NCBI GenBank assembly: GCA_028290305.1
Contig: JAQGKC010000141.1
Location: 1-20,235, forward strand
From: Bradyrhizobium sp.
Lineage (GTDB): Bacteria > Pseudomonadota > Alphaproteobacteria > Rhizobiales > Xanthobacteraceae
Direction of reading: 5' to 3'
DNA: 20,235 nt
A program made the position numbers and the translations under genes. The notes under the pieces were generated by a model that worked only from the letters and a program-made list of their open reading frames with translations, searched no databases and was not told the DNA's origin. Of this stretch, positions 13,752 through 20,235 are shown one piece after another. The first letter of the stretch is position 1; every line of letters starts with the position of its first letter.

Positions 13752-14045
13752 TTACCTGCGAACGGGAGAAGTAGTGTTGCTCCAGGTGGGGACTGCGTTT
13801 GTCACGCCTACCGAAGGCCAATAGTACGATCCCACTGACGGAGCGGTGACAGTTCCAACAGAAGTTCCGGATGTCCCATAAGTTCCGGATCGCGTTGTCG
13901 ACATTCCGGACATCCCATAACTATCGGGTTGCATCGTCGAGACGTAGTGCCTGATGTGCTTGTACTTCTTCCCTTGCGCAGCAAAGGGCACACCCGCCAG
14001 CCCCATAGCCACGAGCGTGGCAATCGCCAGTCTGGTCGTTATCAT
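13752..14045 (-). CDS. Small secreted Ser/Thr/Gly-rich protein, 97 residues
   Basis: A signal peptide (MITTRLAIATLVAMGLAGVPFAAQG, cleavage likely after FAA) is followed by a basic KKYKHIRHYV segment. A low-complexity Ser/Gly/Thr/Tyr region follows with an internal repeat: YGMSGMS and YGTSGTS recur 13 residues apart. At DNA level, 17-bp units at 13865-13881 and 13904-13920 differ at two positions. The chain ends with PSVGSYYWPSVG and a polar tail. AGAGGA precedes the ATG by about 8 nt, within a 29-bp tandem duplication. I recognise no named family; small repeat-bearing exported proteins like this are common in Bradyrhizobium. It is probably periplasmic or surface-exposed. Confidence 0.7.
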   Translation of the reverse strand: MITTRLAIATLVAMGLAGVPFAAQGKKYKHIRHYVSTMQPDSYGMSGMSTTRSGTYGTSGTSVGTVTAPSVGSYYWPSVGVTNAVPTWSNTTSPVRR

Positions 14046-14050
14046 GATTG

Positions 14051-14108
14051 GTCCTCTCTCATCGTAGATAGGGGACGACGTCCTCTCTCACGGTAGATAG
14101 GAGACGAC
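14051..14108. repeat. 29-bp direct tandem duplication carrying the ribosome binding site
   Basis: Units 14051-14079 and 14080-14108 match at 26 of 29 positions (each begins GTCCTCTCTCA and ends GACGAC). They lie immediately upstream of the minus-strand 97-residue gene, so its AGAGGA ribosome binding site exists twice. The duplication also creates overlapping short reading frames described under findings. Confidence 0.85.
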
Positions 14109-14200
14109 GCACGTTCTGCACGACCTCGACATTCTAAAATCTTGTTGAGTACATGTGATCGCGCTCCTATGGGACGGCGGTCCGCGGCTCGGGCTGCACT

Positions 14201-14312
14201 CTACTTGGCCCGACGGGCGCGCTTCGCCGGCCTCACGCCGGCACCCCCGCCATTCTCAGGGATAAATTGGACGCCGGCTTTTTCGAGGCTGAGCGCGTAG
14301 GCGCGGATGCGG
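14201..14312 (-). pseudogene. Out-of-frame tail resembling the C-terminus of an XRE/HTH regulator
   Basis: In the frame next to that of the pyridoxal kinase gene, the translation RIRAYALSLEKAGVQFIPEN followed by GGGAGVRPAKRARRAK runs to a TAG at 14201. The pattern ALE-x-AGV-x-FIPENGGG-x-GVR is, from memory, the usual C-terminal end of small helix-turn-helix regulators in Rhizobiales, and is not part of pyridoxal kinases. No start or DNA-binding domain is present, so this is at most a remnant joined to the kinase gene by a deletion. Confidence 0.45.
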
Positions 14313-15048
14313 CGTGGATCACCGCGTCTGGCGTGTCCTTTTCCTGAACGCGCGCGGACACCAACAGCGACGCGAACAGATCGCCGGTCCCGGACGGATT
14401 GATGGGCAGCTTCGGCGTGCGCACGCGCCAGGCCTTCAATCCATCCTGGGTTTGTTCGATGGCAACGGTTTCGATCTCGTCGTCCGAGGTGTCGGCCAAC
14501 TCGGCTGATGTGACGATGATGGTCGATGGACCGCGCGCCAGCAGACCTTGCGCCAGCGCGATCATCTGATCGGTCGTGCTGGCCCTGGTTCCGCACAGCC
14601 ATTCGAACTCGAAATGATTGGGGGTGATGATATCGGCCGGCGGGCACAGAAGGTCACGCACCAGCGGCGGGATGTCAGCGTGGACGAACAGGCCCCTGTC
14701 GCGATCGCCGAGCACAGGATCGCAGCAATAGCTGAGCGCCGGGTTGTGGGCCTTGGCGCGCGCGACGAAGTCCGCGACCACAGCGGCGATCTCAGCCGAG
14801 CCGAGATAGCCCGACAGGATCATCCGGCACGTCTCGATCGCGCCGCGCTCCTCGACGCCGAGCAGGAGATCGGCGACCACTGCCGCATCGAGCACCCCGC
14901 CGCGGAGGGTCGGGTAACCCGGCCGGTTGCTCAGCAGGGTGGTCGGCACGGCTATGACGTCGATGCCGTGCACCTGCATCGGAAACACCGCGGCGCTGTT
15001 GCCGACATGGCCGTAAGCCACCTGCGACTGAATCGAAATCACGGTCAT
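14233..15048 (-). CDS. pdxY: Pyridoxal kinase, PdxY-type, with replaced C-terminus
   Basis: This ribokinase-fold kinase phosphorylates pyridoxal to pyridoxal 5'-phosphate in vitamin B6 salvage. The ATG at 15048 gives MTVISIQSQVAYGHVGNSAA, the standard PdxY/PdxK start; the TTG 21 nt upstream is not needed. Family signatures are ILSGYLGSAE, CDPVLGD, ADIITPNHFEFEWL and the anion-hole/catalytic motif PSGTGDLF with Asp223. Sequence is normal to about residue 248 (DAVIHAAS). It then ends in 23 residues (APTRSASKKPASNLSLRMAG...) unlike the family, where a helix near AVLERT and a ...EM.. strand are expected. The catalytic core is intact, so activity is possible, but the end looks like a deletion junction. 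It lies 13 bp after the 57-residue membrane protein gene and is probably co-transcribed. Confidence 0.88.
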   Translation of the reverse strand: MTVISIQSQVAYGHVGNSAAVFPMQVHGIDVIAVPTTLLSNRPGYPTLRGGVLDAAVVADLLLGVEERGAIETCRMILSGYLGSAEIAAVVADFVARAKAHNPALSYCCDPVLGDRDRGLFVHADIPPLVRDLLCPPADIITPNHFEFEWLCGTRASTTDQMIALAQGLLARGPSTIIVTSAELADTSDDEIETVAIEQTQDGLKAWRVRTPKLPINPSGTGDLFASLLVSARVQEKDTPDAVIHAASAPTRSASKKPASNLSLRMAGVPA

Positions 15049-15061
15049 GCCGTGGGCCGGC

Positions 15062-15235
15062 TCATCCAAACAGCGCGACGTAGATCACGTAGAGCCAGCC
15101 CAGGATGCCGTGAATGATCGCCCACAGGATCGAGTGGTTGTTGGTATAGGATATCGCGATGGCCAAGGCAGAGCCGAAGCCCACACCGTATTTCGCGCCC
15201 TCGACCCGAACTCCGTAGGTTCGATTTCCGTTCAT
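15062..15235 (-). CDS. Small membrane protein, 57 residues
   Basis: The ATG has GGGGAT about 5 nt upstream. After a polar start (MNGNRTYGVRVEGAKYG) there are two hydrophobic stretches, VGFGSALAIAISYTN and SILWAIIHGILGWLYVIYVALFG. The second runs to the very C-terminus, so this is a one- or two-helix inner-membrane protein. I do not recognise the family. It is immediately upstream of pdxY (13-bp gap) on the same strand, suggesting translational coupling. The repeat copy A2 lies about 100 bp upstream of it. Confidence 0.7.
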   Translation of the reverse strand: MNGNRTYGVRVEGAKYGVGFGSALAIAISYTNNHSILWAIIHGILGWLYVIYVALFG

Positions 15236-15336
15236 GGTGATCCCCCAGTTTGAATGCCAGTCAACTTTCCGCGGCGAGAGCCTACGCCTTGAGGAGACCG
15301 ATCGGGAAGGGCAGACGGTGCTACGAGAAAAGCCCC

Positions 15337-15414
15337 TGGGATGGGTTGAGCTCTTTGCGACCGTCACATCAGGAATCGAAATTGATGGGTATCGCTCACC
15401 CATCCTGCGCGCTA
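15337..15414. repeat. Palindromic dispersed repeat, family A copy 2
   Basis: Starts CTGGGATGGGTTGAGCTC and ends GATGGGTATCGC-TCACCCATCCTGCGCGCTA. The outer GGATGGGTTGAG and CACCCATCC parts are inverted. Relative to the other copies it lacks a few bases in the TTCGCTCC segment and its left half has drifted (CGACCGTCACATC). The last three bases are the complement of the stop codon of the transglycosylase gene. Confidence 0.8.
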
Positions 15415-16209
15415 GTTGCTGCCATCGGCTGCGAGGCGCAGGAACTGCCGCTTCATCGCGTTGACCTTGGAGATATAGGCCGCAACGAGATGATCGCCGC
15501 ACCGTTCGCCGGCCATCATCTGAAAGTGACGGCGTGCGTAAGCGGTGGCCGGACCCGCGCCGCAGAGATGGATAAAGGCAGCCAGATCCTGCTTCTGCTG
15601 CGGGTTTGGCTTCACATCGCCCGCGAGGGTGAGAACATCAGCCACATGGCGGTCGAGATACACGGATGCAAGTTCGATGGCATGACTCGGGAACGCGCGG
15701 AAATAGAGGCTGGTGAACCCGCAGCCGGTATCCGTAACCGCATTGTCTCGGATGCAGAATCGCGCGGCCTCGGCGTAGGCGCCATCGGTCGTCTGGAAGA
15801 GGCCGACGGCGCTGGAGGCGGGCTGGTAGATCGCGAACGGATTGAGGCTCCATCGCCATCGCCAGTAGGTGCGATCCACCGGATTGCCCGAGCTCTCGAC
15901 CTGCGCCAGCGCGGCCAATAGTTCGGGCGTGATCGAATGGGTCGAATAGGTGCGGAACAGCGCACCATATTGCCGCCACGTCTCTGATGGTTCCTTGTCG
16001 AGCCGATGGCCGACAAAGAAGAACAGCTCGGTCGGCTTGTGGATCACGTGATAAAGGAGGTTCGTCAGCGTGAGGGCCGCAAGCAGGATCGCGACGACGC
16101 CCGCGATCCGAGCGGCCCGCGGCGCTTTCGCAAGCGTCCGTCGCGTCCAATGTGCGCCCGACCGCCAGCGGCGAAGGCGAAGAACGAAGCTCTTGCTTTT
16201 TCTTGACAT
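15412..16209 (-). CDS. Membrane-anchored lytic transglycosylase (SLT domain)
   Basis: At 265 residues, it has a very basic cytoplasmic N-terminus (1-35), one membrane helix (about 36-53, IAGVVAILLAALTLTNLL) and a periplasmic transglycosylase domain. The catalytic glutamate is Glu105 in LAALAQVESSGNP, and the family GL-x-Q motif is GLFQTT (136-141), preceded by LNPFAIYQPASSAV. Such enzymes cleave the glycan strands of peptidoglycan to make 1,6-anhydro-muropeptides, for wall turnover or to open space for envelope machines. Cysteines in the domain (RFCIRD, TGCGF, HLCGAG, GERCGD) may form disulfides in the periplasm. No good ribosome binding site was seen before the ATG. The gene stands between two family A repeats, and its stop codon lies in copy 2. 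Confidence 0.85.
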   Translation of the reverse strand: MSRKSKSFVLRLRRWRSGAHWTRRTLAKAPRAARIAGVVAILLAALTLTNLLYHVIHKPTELFFFVGHRLDKEPSETWRQYGALFRTYSTHSITPELLAALAQVESSGNPVDRTYWRWRWSLNPFAIYQPASSAVGLFQTTDGAYAEAARFCIRDNAVTDTGCGFTSLYFRAFPSHAIELASVYLDRHVADVLTLAGDVKPNPQQKQDLAAFIHLCGAGPATAYARRHFQMMAGERCGDHLVAAYISKVNAMKRQFLRLAADGSN

Positions 16210-16246
16210 GCGTTTTGGGAGAGGAGGACGGGCGGTGCGTGTAGCT

Positions 16247-16334
16247 TGTAGGATGGGTTGAGCTCTTCGCGAAACCCATCATATCAGGAGCCGAAATTGA
16301 TGGGTATCGCTTCACTCCACCCATCCTACGGGCT
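16247..16334. repeat. Palindromic dispersed repeat, family A copy 3
   Basis: Starts TTGTAGGATGGGTTGAGC and ends CACTCCACCCATCCTACGGGCT. GTAGGATGGG pairs with CCCATCCTAC, and inside, AACCCATC is mirrored by GATGGGTAT. It lies between the divergent transglycosylase and phosphatase genes, ending about 30 bp before the phosphatase start, so it forms most of that gene's upstream region. Confidence 0.85.
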
Positions 16335-16363
16335 ACGGGCTCAAGGTGGCATTGAGGAGCATG

Positions 16364-16705
16364 ATGAACGTCCTATTCGTCTGCAGCGCCAATCGTCTGC
16401 GCAGCCCTACCGCCGAGCAGGTCTTTTCGACCTGGCCGGGGGTCGAGACGGATTCGGCCGGCATCTCGTCCGGCGCCGGCGTGTTGTTGTCCTCAGAACA
16501 GGTCGATTGGGCCGACGTAATTTTCGTTATGGAGAAGACGCATCGCAACAAGCTGGCCCGTCAGTTTCGCCCTCATTTGAAGGGCAAGCGGGTAATTTGC
16601 CTCGACATTCCCGATGACTACGAATTCATGGATCCGGTCCTGGTGCGAATGCTCGAAAAACGGGTCGCCCGTTTCCTGCCTCAAGCCGGACCAACGTTCC
16701 GGTAG
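16364..16705 (+). CDS. Low-molecular-weight protein tyrosine phosphatase-like protein
   Basis: This compact 113-residue relative of LMW-PTPs (predicted phosphatase group COG4551) has the P-loop C-x5-R-S intact as CSANRLRS (Cys7, Arg13, Ser14). The general-acid Asp-Pro motif is Asp90-Pro91 in EFMDPVLV. GAGGAG sits at 16354-16359, so the second of two adjacent ATGs (16364) has the better spacing. The protein is shorter than classical LMW-PTPs (about 150), as is usual for this subgroup. The expected reaction is hydrolysis of phosphotyrosine or a small phosphoester, with target unknown. Its promoter must lie in or next to repeat A3, and its TAG stop (16703-16705) is the first part of repeat A4. 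Confidence 0.87.
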   Translation: MNVLFVCSANRLRSPTAEQVFSTWPGVETDSAGISSGAGVLLSSEQVDWADVIFVMEKTHRNKLARQFRPHLKGKRVICLDIPDDYEFMDPVLVRMLEKRVARFLPQAGPTFR

Positions 16706-16796
16706 CGCGTAGGATGGGGCTGAGCCCTTAGCGAAACCCGTCAACATGAAGAACCGATTGATGGGTATCGCTTCGCTCCACCCATCCTACGCGCTA
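16703..16796. repeat. Palindromic dispersed repeat, family A copy 4 (most symmetrical)
   Basis: The outer arms TAGCGCGTAGGATGGG (16703-16718) and CCCATCCTACGCGCTA (16781-16796) are a 16-bp perfect inverted repeat. Internally the element reads GCTGAGCCC, GCGAAACCCGTC, then GATTGATGGGTATCGC and TTCGCTCCA. It fills exactly the gap between the convergent phosphatase and RES genes, overlaps the TAG of the first, and ends 3 bp before the stop of the second. It may act as a bidirectional terminator. Confidence 0.88.
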
Positions 16797-16799
16797 TGC

Positions 16800-17962
16800 T
16801 TACGAGTGCTTTACGGAAACCAAGCGCAACCATTGGCTCGGGTCCGGCATATCTTTCTTATCCTGCACGTTTTCGCTTGTAGCAAATAAAACTACGTTCG
16901 CGCCAGAAATACCTGTCGCGCTATTATATCGAATACCGTCGATAGCCCCTTCCTTAAACTTAAAGTCGCGCAGAAATTCCGTATAGACCTGTGTCGGAAT
17001 ATAGTCGACGTGCGTTCGGTCGTCGCGCTTAACGGGTTCGCTTATCAGCTTTGAGAATTCTCGGAGAAACGATAGTCCCAGTCTTTTTCGCTGGCTTGCT
17101 GACGAGAAGAAGCCTGGTACCTTCGGTAGGGCTGCTAAATCCAAAATTCGAACGGTGCGGTTCGTCTTGAAGCGGCCGAGAGAGAATAGCGAATTGCGGA
17201 TTTCAGCTATTGCCAAAGCTGCTGTTTCTGCACCGTAGAACATTGGAATACCCGGCGGGTTCATTCTGTTCGTTTGCGTCGCAAATTCTTCAGGCGGAGG
17301 CCCTAATTCCCTTGCTGTTTTACATTTGACGTTTGCGCTGCTCCTGGGGCGGGCGCGATAGAGAGAAAATTCCGGATGAATATTTTTGATTAGATCAAGA
17401 TCATCGACTAATTGAGCAATATCAAACAGCAGCGTAAAAAATGATCTGTCGTCGGGATGGCCACTGTCCTCACCGCCCAGCTTATGAAAGAAGAAACGGC
17501 GGGTATGTTTCACCTTTGCACAGAAGTCCTGCCAACCCGATTTTAGGCTTTGGTCAAAATTTAAAGTGAGCCAGTCGTAGTCACACCACTCATCGTCGCC
17601 AATTTCATCGAGAAGCGCTTGGTGGAGCGTGCCGTCATCGTCTCTCGGAAGGTCCAGACCAATTTTGCCGAATAGCAAATCATCGGTGTCGGTATGCCAG
17701 CCCCCTGATATCCGCCCTCTCTACTCTCGTAGGGAAGTTGCTCGACAGCCTTACCATAGAACTCTTCCATGCGACCTTCGATGAAACCTGCAACTTCCTC
17801 CAACGGCGCAGATTTAGCCCGGCTTCCGCAGAATGAGCATTTGTGTTGTGTCGCACTATGGCGAATGAAGCGTTGAAGGTCTTCATCTTCGAAGCAGTTT
17901 GCGCAGACGCATCTGTCGTCGTGGCTATAGCCGGGATAAAGATCACGTTCGACCCGGCTCAT
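16800..17962 (-). pseudogene. HEPN/RES-NTD plus RES-domain toxin-like gene, frameshifted
   Basis: Two overlapping frames form one protein of about 387 residues. The N-terminal frame (ATG 17962, AAAGGG 9 nt upstream) gives MSRVERDLYPGYSHDDRCVC, a two-CxxC zinc-binding start (CANC, CSFC) and helices (EEVAGFIEGRMEEFYGKAVE) typical of the N-terminal domain that precedes many RES domains. Restoring one G in the GGGGG tract at 17701-17705 joins it as YQGGWHTDTDDLLFGKIG to the second frame (to 16800). That frame carries the RES domain: LYRARP, NRMNPPGIPMFYGAETAALA, IAEIR. RES domains degrade NAD+ in Xre-RES toxin-antitoxin pairs; HEPN-fused versions usually lack an Xre partner, and none is here. The second frame has only a TTG and no ribosome binding site, so it is not an independent gene. 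GC is lower than the surroundings. Confidence 0.8.
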
Positions 17963-18030
17963 TGATCTCATCCCTTTGGAGTCTAGAGTTCTTTAACGAG
18001 AATGCTTCATTGCCGGTGCTGTGCGACGAA

Positions 18031-18056
18031 AACGGCGCCTTAAGGCGCCGTTCAGT
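18031..18056 (-). terminator. Intrinsic terminator of nrdJ
   Basis: AACGGCGCC (18031-18039) and GGCGCCGTT (18044-18052) form a perfect GC-rich stem with a TTAA loop. Read on the minus strand it is followed by TTTTCGTC (overlapping the last Ts of the stem), a normal U-tract. It lies 34-60 bp after the nrdJ stop. The plus-strand side has no T-run. Confidence 0.85.
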
Positions 18057-18089
18057 CTGCGTGTTTTACTTGCTAGTTTAATCAGCGCC

Positions 18090-20235
18090 TCATGAACACC
18101 CCGTCGTCGACCCGCATGTGTCGCACTTCATGCACGTGCCATTCCGCACTAAGGTGAAGTTGCCGCATTCGCCGCACATCTCGCCTTCATATCCCTTGGC
18201 CTTGGCCTCAGCCCGGCGTTCGGCCTTTGACGGTGCTGCCTGCTGAGCGGCGCCGGCCTTGCTCCATTGCAGGGCTTCGAGCTTTTCGGTCGGCGACAGG
18301 TCGTGCTGGGCTTCCTGCTTCAGCGCGACCGCGCCTTCGACGGTGTCGTTGCCGCGCGCGGTTGCTCCGTGCGACGCCATGGTGGTGACATTGCCGGAGG
18401 CGCGGGCTTCGGTCGGCGGCTCGCTGTTGCCGCGCATGACCACGAGATTGTCGCTGCGCGAGCGGGTCAGGCCCTTCGACAGATATTTGTTGTTGGGCTG
18501 CTCCGGCACTTTGCCTTCCTCGACGCCTTTGCCCATCGCATCGAAGTTGGATTCGGAGGGATCTACGTGGGCGAGGTCGAACCGGCCCATGTAGCTGACC
18601 GCGAGTTCGCGGAACACATAGTCCAGGATCGAGGTCGCGTACTTGATCGAGTCGTTGCCCTGCACGGGTCCGGCGGGCTCGAAGCGGGTGAAGGTGAAGG
18701 CGTCGACATATTCCTCCAGCGGCACGCCGTATTGCAGGCCGAGCGAGACGGCGATGGCAAAGTTGTTGATGAAGGAGCGGAGTGCGGCGCCTTCCTTGTG
18801 CATGTCGATGAAGATCTCGCCGATCCGGCCGTCGTCATATTCGCCGGTCCGCAAGTACACCTTGTGGCCGCCGACCACGGCCTTCTGGGTATAGCCCTTG
18901 CGGCGATCCGGCATCTTTTCGCGTTCGCGCATCACGATGATGCGCTCGACCAGGCGTTCGACGACTTTCTCCGAAAGCTGCGCGGTGCGTGCGGCCATCG
19001 GCTTGTCATAAAACGCCTCGATCGCATCCTCTTCCTCGTCCTCGTCGCTGATCAGCTGCGAGTTCAAGGGCTGCGACAGCTTTGAGCCGTCGCGGTAGAG
19101 CGCGTTGGCCTTCAGGGCGAGCTTCCAGGAGAGGAGATAAGCGGACTTGCAATCCTCCACGGTGGCGTCGTTCGGCATGTTGATGGTTTTGCTGATCGCA
19201 CCGGAAATGAACGGCTGCGATGCCGCCATCATGCGGATGTGGCTTTCCACCGAGAGGTAGCGCTTGCCGACCTTGCCGCAGGGGTTGGCGCAGTCGAACA
19301 CGCTGTAGTGCTCGGCCTTCAGGTGCGGCGCGCCTTCCACCGTCATCGCGCCGCAGATGTGGACGTTGGCGGCCTCGATCTCGCGCTTTGAGAACCCGAC
19401 CGCGGTGAGCAGGTCAAAGTTCGGCGCGGCAATGGCTTCCGGGGCAATGTTCAAGGTGTCGCGCAAAAAGTCTTCGCCAAAGGTCCATTTGTTGAAGGCG
19501 AATTTGATGTCGAACGCGGTCGGCAGCGCCGCTTCCACCTTTTTCAGCGCTTCGTCCGTGAAGCCTTTGGCTTTCAAGGTGGAAACGTTGATCGCGGGCG
19601 CATTGGAGAGCGAGCCATGGCCGACGGCATAGGCCTCGATCTCCGCGATGTCGCTTTCGCGATAGCCGAGCGCGCGCAGCGCCTCGGGCACGGCGCGGTT
19701 GATGATCTTGAAGTAGCCGCCGCCGGCGAGCTTCTTGAATTTCACCAGCGCAAAGTCGGGCTCGATGCCGGTGGTGTCGCAATCCATCACCAGGCCAATG
19801 GTGCCGGTCGGCGCCACCACCGTAACTTGCGCGTTGCGGTAGCCATGGAGCTCGCCGAGCTCCAGCGCCTTGTCCCAGGCGGCCTTGGCGTGCTCGATCA
19901 GCGCGGTCTGCGGCACGCTGGCGTAATCCAGCGGCACCGGGTTGACGGCCAGCGCCTCATAGCCACGGCTTTCGCCATGGGCGGCGCGGCGGTGGTTGCG
20001 GATCACCCGCAGCATGTGGCCGGCGTTCTTCTTGTAGCCGGGGAAGGGGCCGAGCTCCTTGGCCATCTCCGCCGACGTGGCGTAGCTGATGCCGGTCATG
20101 ATCGCGGTCAGCGCGCCGCACAGCGCGCGGCCTTCCTTGCTGTCGTAGGACAGACCCATGGTCATCAGCAATCCGCCGATATTGGCAAAGCCGAGGCCCA
20201 GCGTGCGGAATTCGTAGGACAATTCCGCGATCGCC
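18090..20235 (-). CDS. nrdJ: Adenosylcobalamin-dependent ribonucleoside-diphosphate reductase, class II (5' partial)
   Basis: Only the C-terminal 714 or so residues are present. The frame is open at the right edge ([20 protein letters not shown]), so the apparent start at 20222 is an internal TTG. Class II reductases make deoxyribonucleotides using coenzyme B12 and need no oxygen. Visible features are the ten-stranded-barrel segments [46 protein letters not shown] and [21 protein letters not shown] variable acidic stretch ([14 protein letters not shown]) follows, then the [20 protein letters not shown] and [20 protein letters not shown] segments. The C-terminal zinc-ribbon-like tail is CGECGN...[14 protein letters not shown], with the shuttle cysteines expected near the end. 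Known family length is about 1,200 residues. It has its own terminator downstream. Confidence 0.96.
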   Translation of the reverse strand, partial: AIAELSYEFRTLGLGFANIGGLLMTMGLSYDSKEGRALCGALTAIMTGISYATSAEMAKELGPFPGYKKNAGHMLRVIRNHRRAAHGESRGYEALAVNPVPLDYASVPQTALIEHAKAAWDKALELGELHGYRNAQVTVVAPTGTIGLVMDCDTTGIEPDFALVKFKKLAGGGYFKIINRAVPEALRALGYRESDIAEIEAYAVGHGSLSNAPAINVSTLKAKGFTDEALKKVEAALPTAFDIKFAFNKWTFGEDFLRDTLNIAPEAIAAPNFDLLTAVGFSKREIEAANVHICGAMTVEGAPHLKAEHYSVFDCANPCGKVGKRYLSVESHIRMMAASQPFISGAISKTINMPNDATVEDCKSAYLLSWKLALKANALYRDGSKLSQPLNSQLISDEDEEEDAIEAFYDKPMAARTAQLSEKVVERLVERIIVMREREKMPDRRKGYTQKAVVGGHKVYLRTGEYDDGRIGEIFIDMHKEGAALRSFINNFAIAVSLGLQYGVPLEEYVDAFTFTRFEPAGPVQGNDSIKYATSILDYVFRELAVSYMGRFDLAHVDPSESNFDAMGKGVEEGKVPEQPNNKYLSKGLTRSRSDNLVVMRGNSEPPTEARASGNVTTMASHGATARGNDTVEGAVALKQEAQHDLSPTEKLEALQWSKAGAAQQAAPSKAERRAEAKAKGYEGEMCGECGNFTLVRNGTCMKCDTCGSTTGCS

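Noticed and set aside
13435..13821. Minus-strand open frames in the 13374-13751 gap
   Set aside because: No start signals, several overlapping frames of similar length, and no recognisable protein sequence.
14051..14108. Possible CRISPR-like repeat
   Set aside because: Two directly abutting 29-bp units with no spacer and no cas gene; a tandem duplication.
14548..15117. 189-codon plus-strand open frame antisense to pdxY
   Set aside because: Antisense of kinase coding sequence; no start signal.
15250..15921. 223-codon plus-strand open frame antisense to the transglycosylase gene
   Set aside because: It starts inside an intergenic/repeat region and is antisense to an SLT domain with an intact catalytic motif.
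16800..18000. A complete toxin-antitoxin pair around the RES domain
   Set aside because: No Xre-type antitoxin gene is adjacent; the gene upstream in the same direction is nrdJ, and downstream is a repeat and a convergent phosphatase.
18267..19085. 272-codon plus-strand open frame inside nrdJ
   Set aside because: Antisense shadow of a highly conserved reductase.

Overview
The window looks like chromosome from an alphaproteobacterium of the Nitrobacteraceae (Bradyrhizobium / Rhodopseudomonas / Afipia group). The evidence is GC-rich coding sequence, a coenzyme-B12-dependent ribonucleotide reductase, several small conserved proteins of a kind I associate with this family, and dispersed palindromic repeats that I recognise from Bradyrhizobium-type genomes. 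The genus call rests on memory of these repeats, not on a search. I found no rRNA, tRNA, CRISPR array, intact insertion sequence or phage gene.

Left part (1-6850). A beta-propeller protein of the major royal jelly protein/Yellow family enters from the left edge. It converges on a TetR repressor, and a 20-bp perfect palindrome covers both stop codons. The tetR gene is divergent from an RND efflux operon (permease, then membrane fusion protein, with no outer-membrane channel gene). The shared intergenic region holds a well-formed promoter with two TTAC-N6-GTAA boxes, which are very probably the repressor's operators. Two small genes follow, converging on a terminator hairpin.

Middle part (6850-11320). 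A decayed repeat, a small secreted protein and a MOSC-domain protein come first. Then an SDR oxidoreductase and an NAD(P)H:FMN-reductase-like flavoprotein are divergent around a second promoter with two tandem CGGAG-N5-CTCCG palindromes. A roughly 580-bp dispersed, strongly folding repeat lies between the flavoprotein and a second SDR gene.

Right part (11320-18000). This is a mosaic of small or accessory genes separated by at least four copies of one palindromic repeat (family A) and pieces of another (family B). The genes are a proline-rich membrane-anchored protein, three small conserved proteins, a pyridoxal kinase whose 3' end is replaced by an out-of-frame tail resembling an HTH regulator, a small membrane protein, a membrane-anchored lytic transglycosylase, a low-molecular-weight tyrosine phosphatase, and a lower-GC HEPN/RES-type toxin-like gene broken by one missing base in a G tract. 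In five genes the TAG stop lies exactly at the edge of a palindrome or repeat.

Right edge (18000-20235). The C-terminal 700-plus residues of the B12-dependent ribonucleotide reductase are present, followed by a good intrinsic terminator; its 5' end is outside the window.

I see no complete, clearly undescribed multi-gene system. The most useful leads are the frameshifted HEPN-RES gene, the scrambled 3' end of the pyridoxal kinase gene, the two promoters with the same tandem-operator layout, the coincidence of repeats with stop codons, and a 29-bp tandem duplication that makes a chain of overlapping mini-reading frames.
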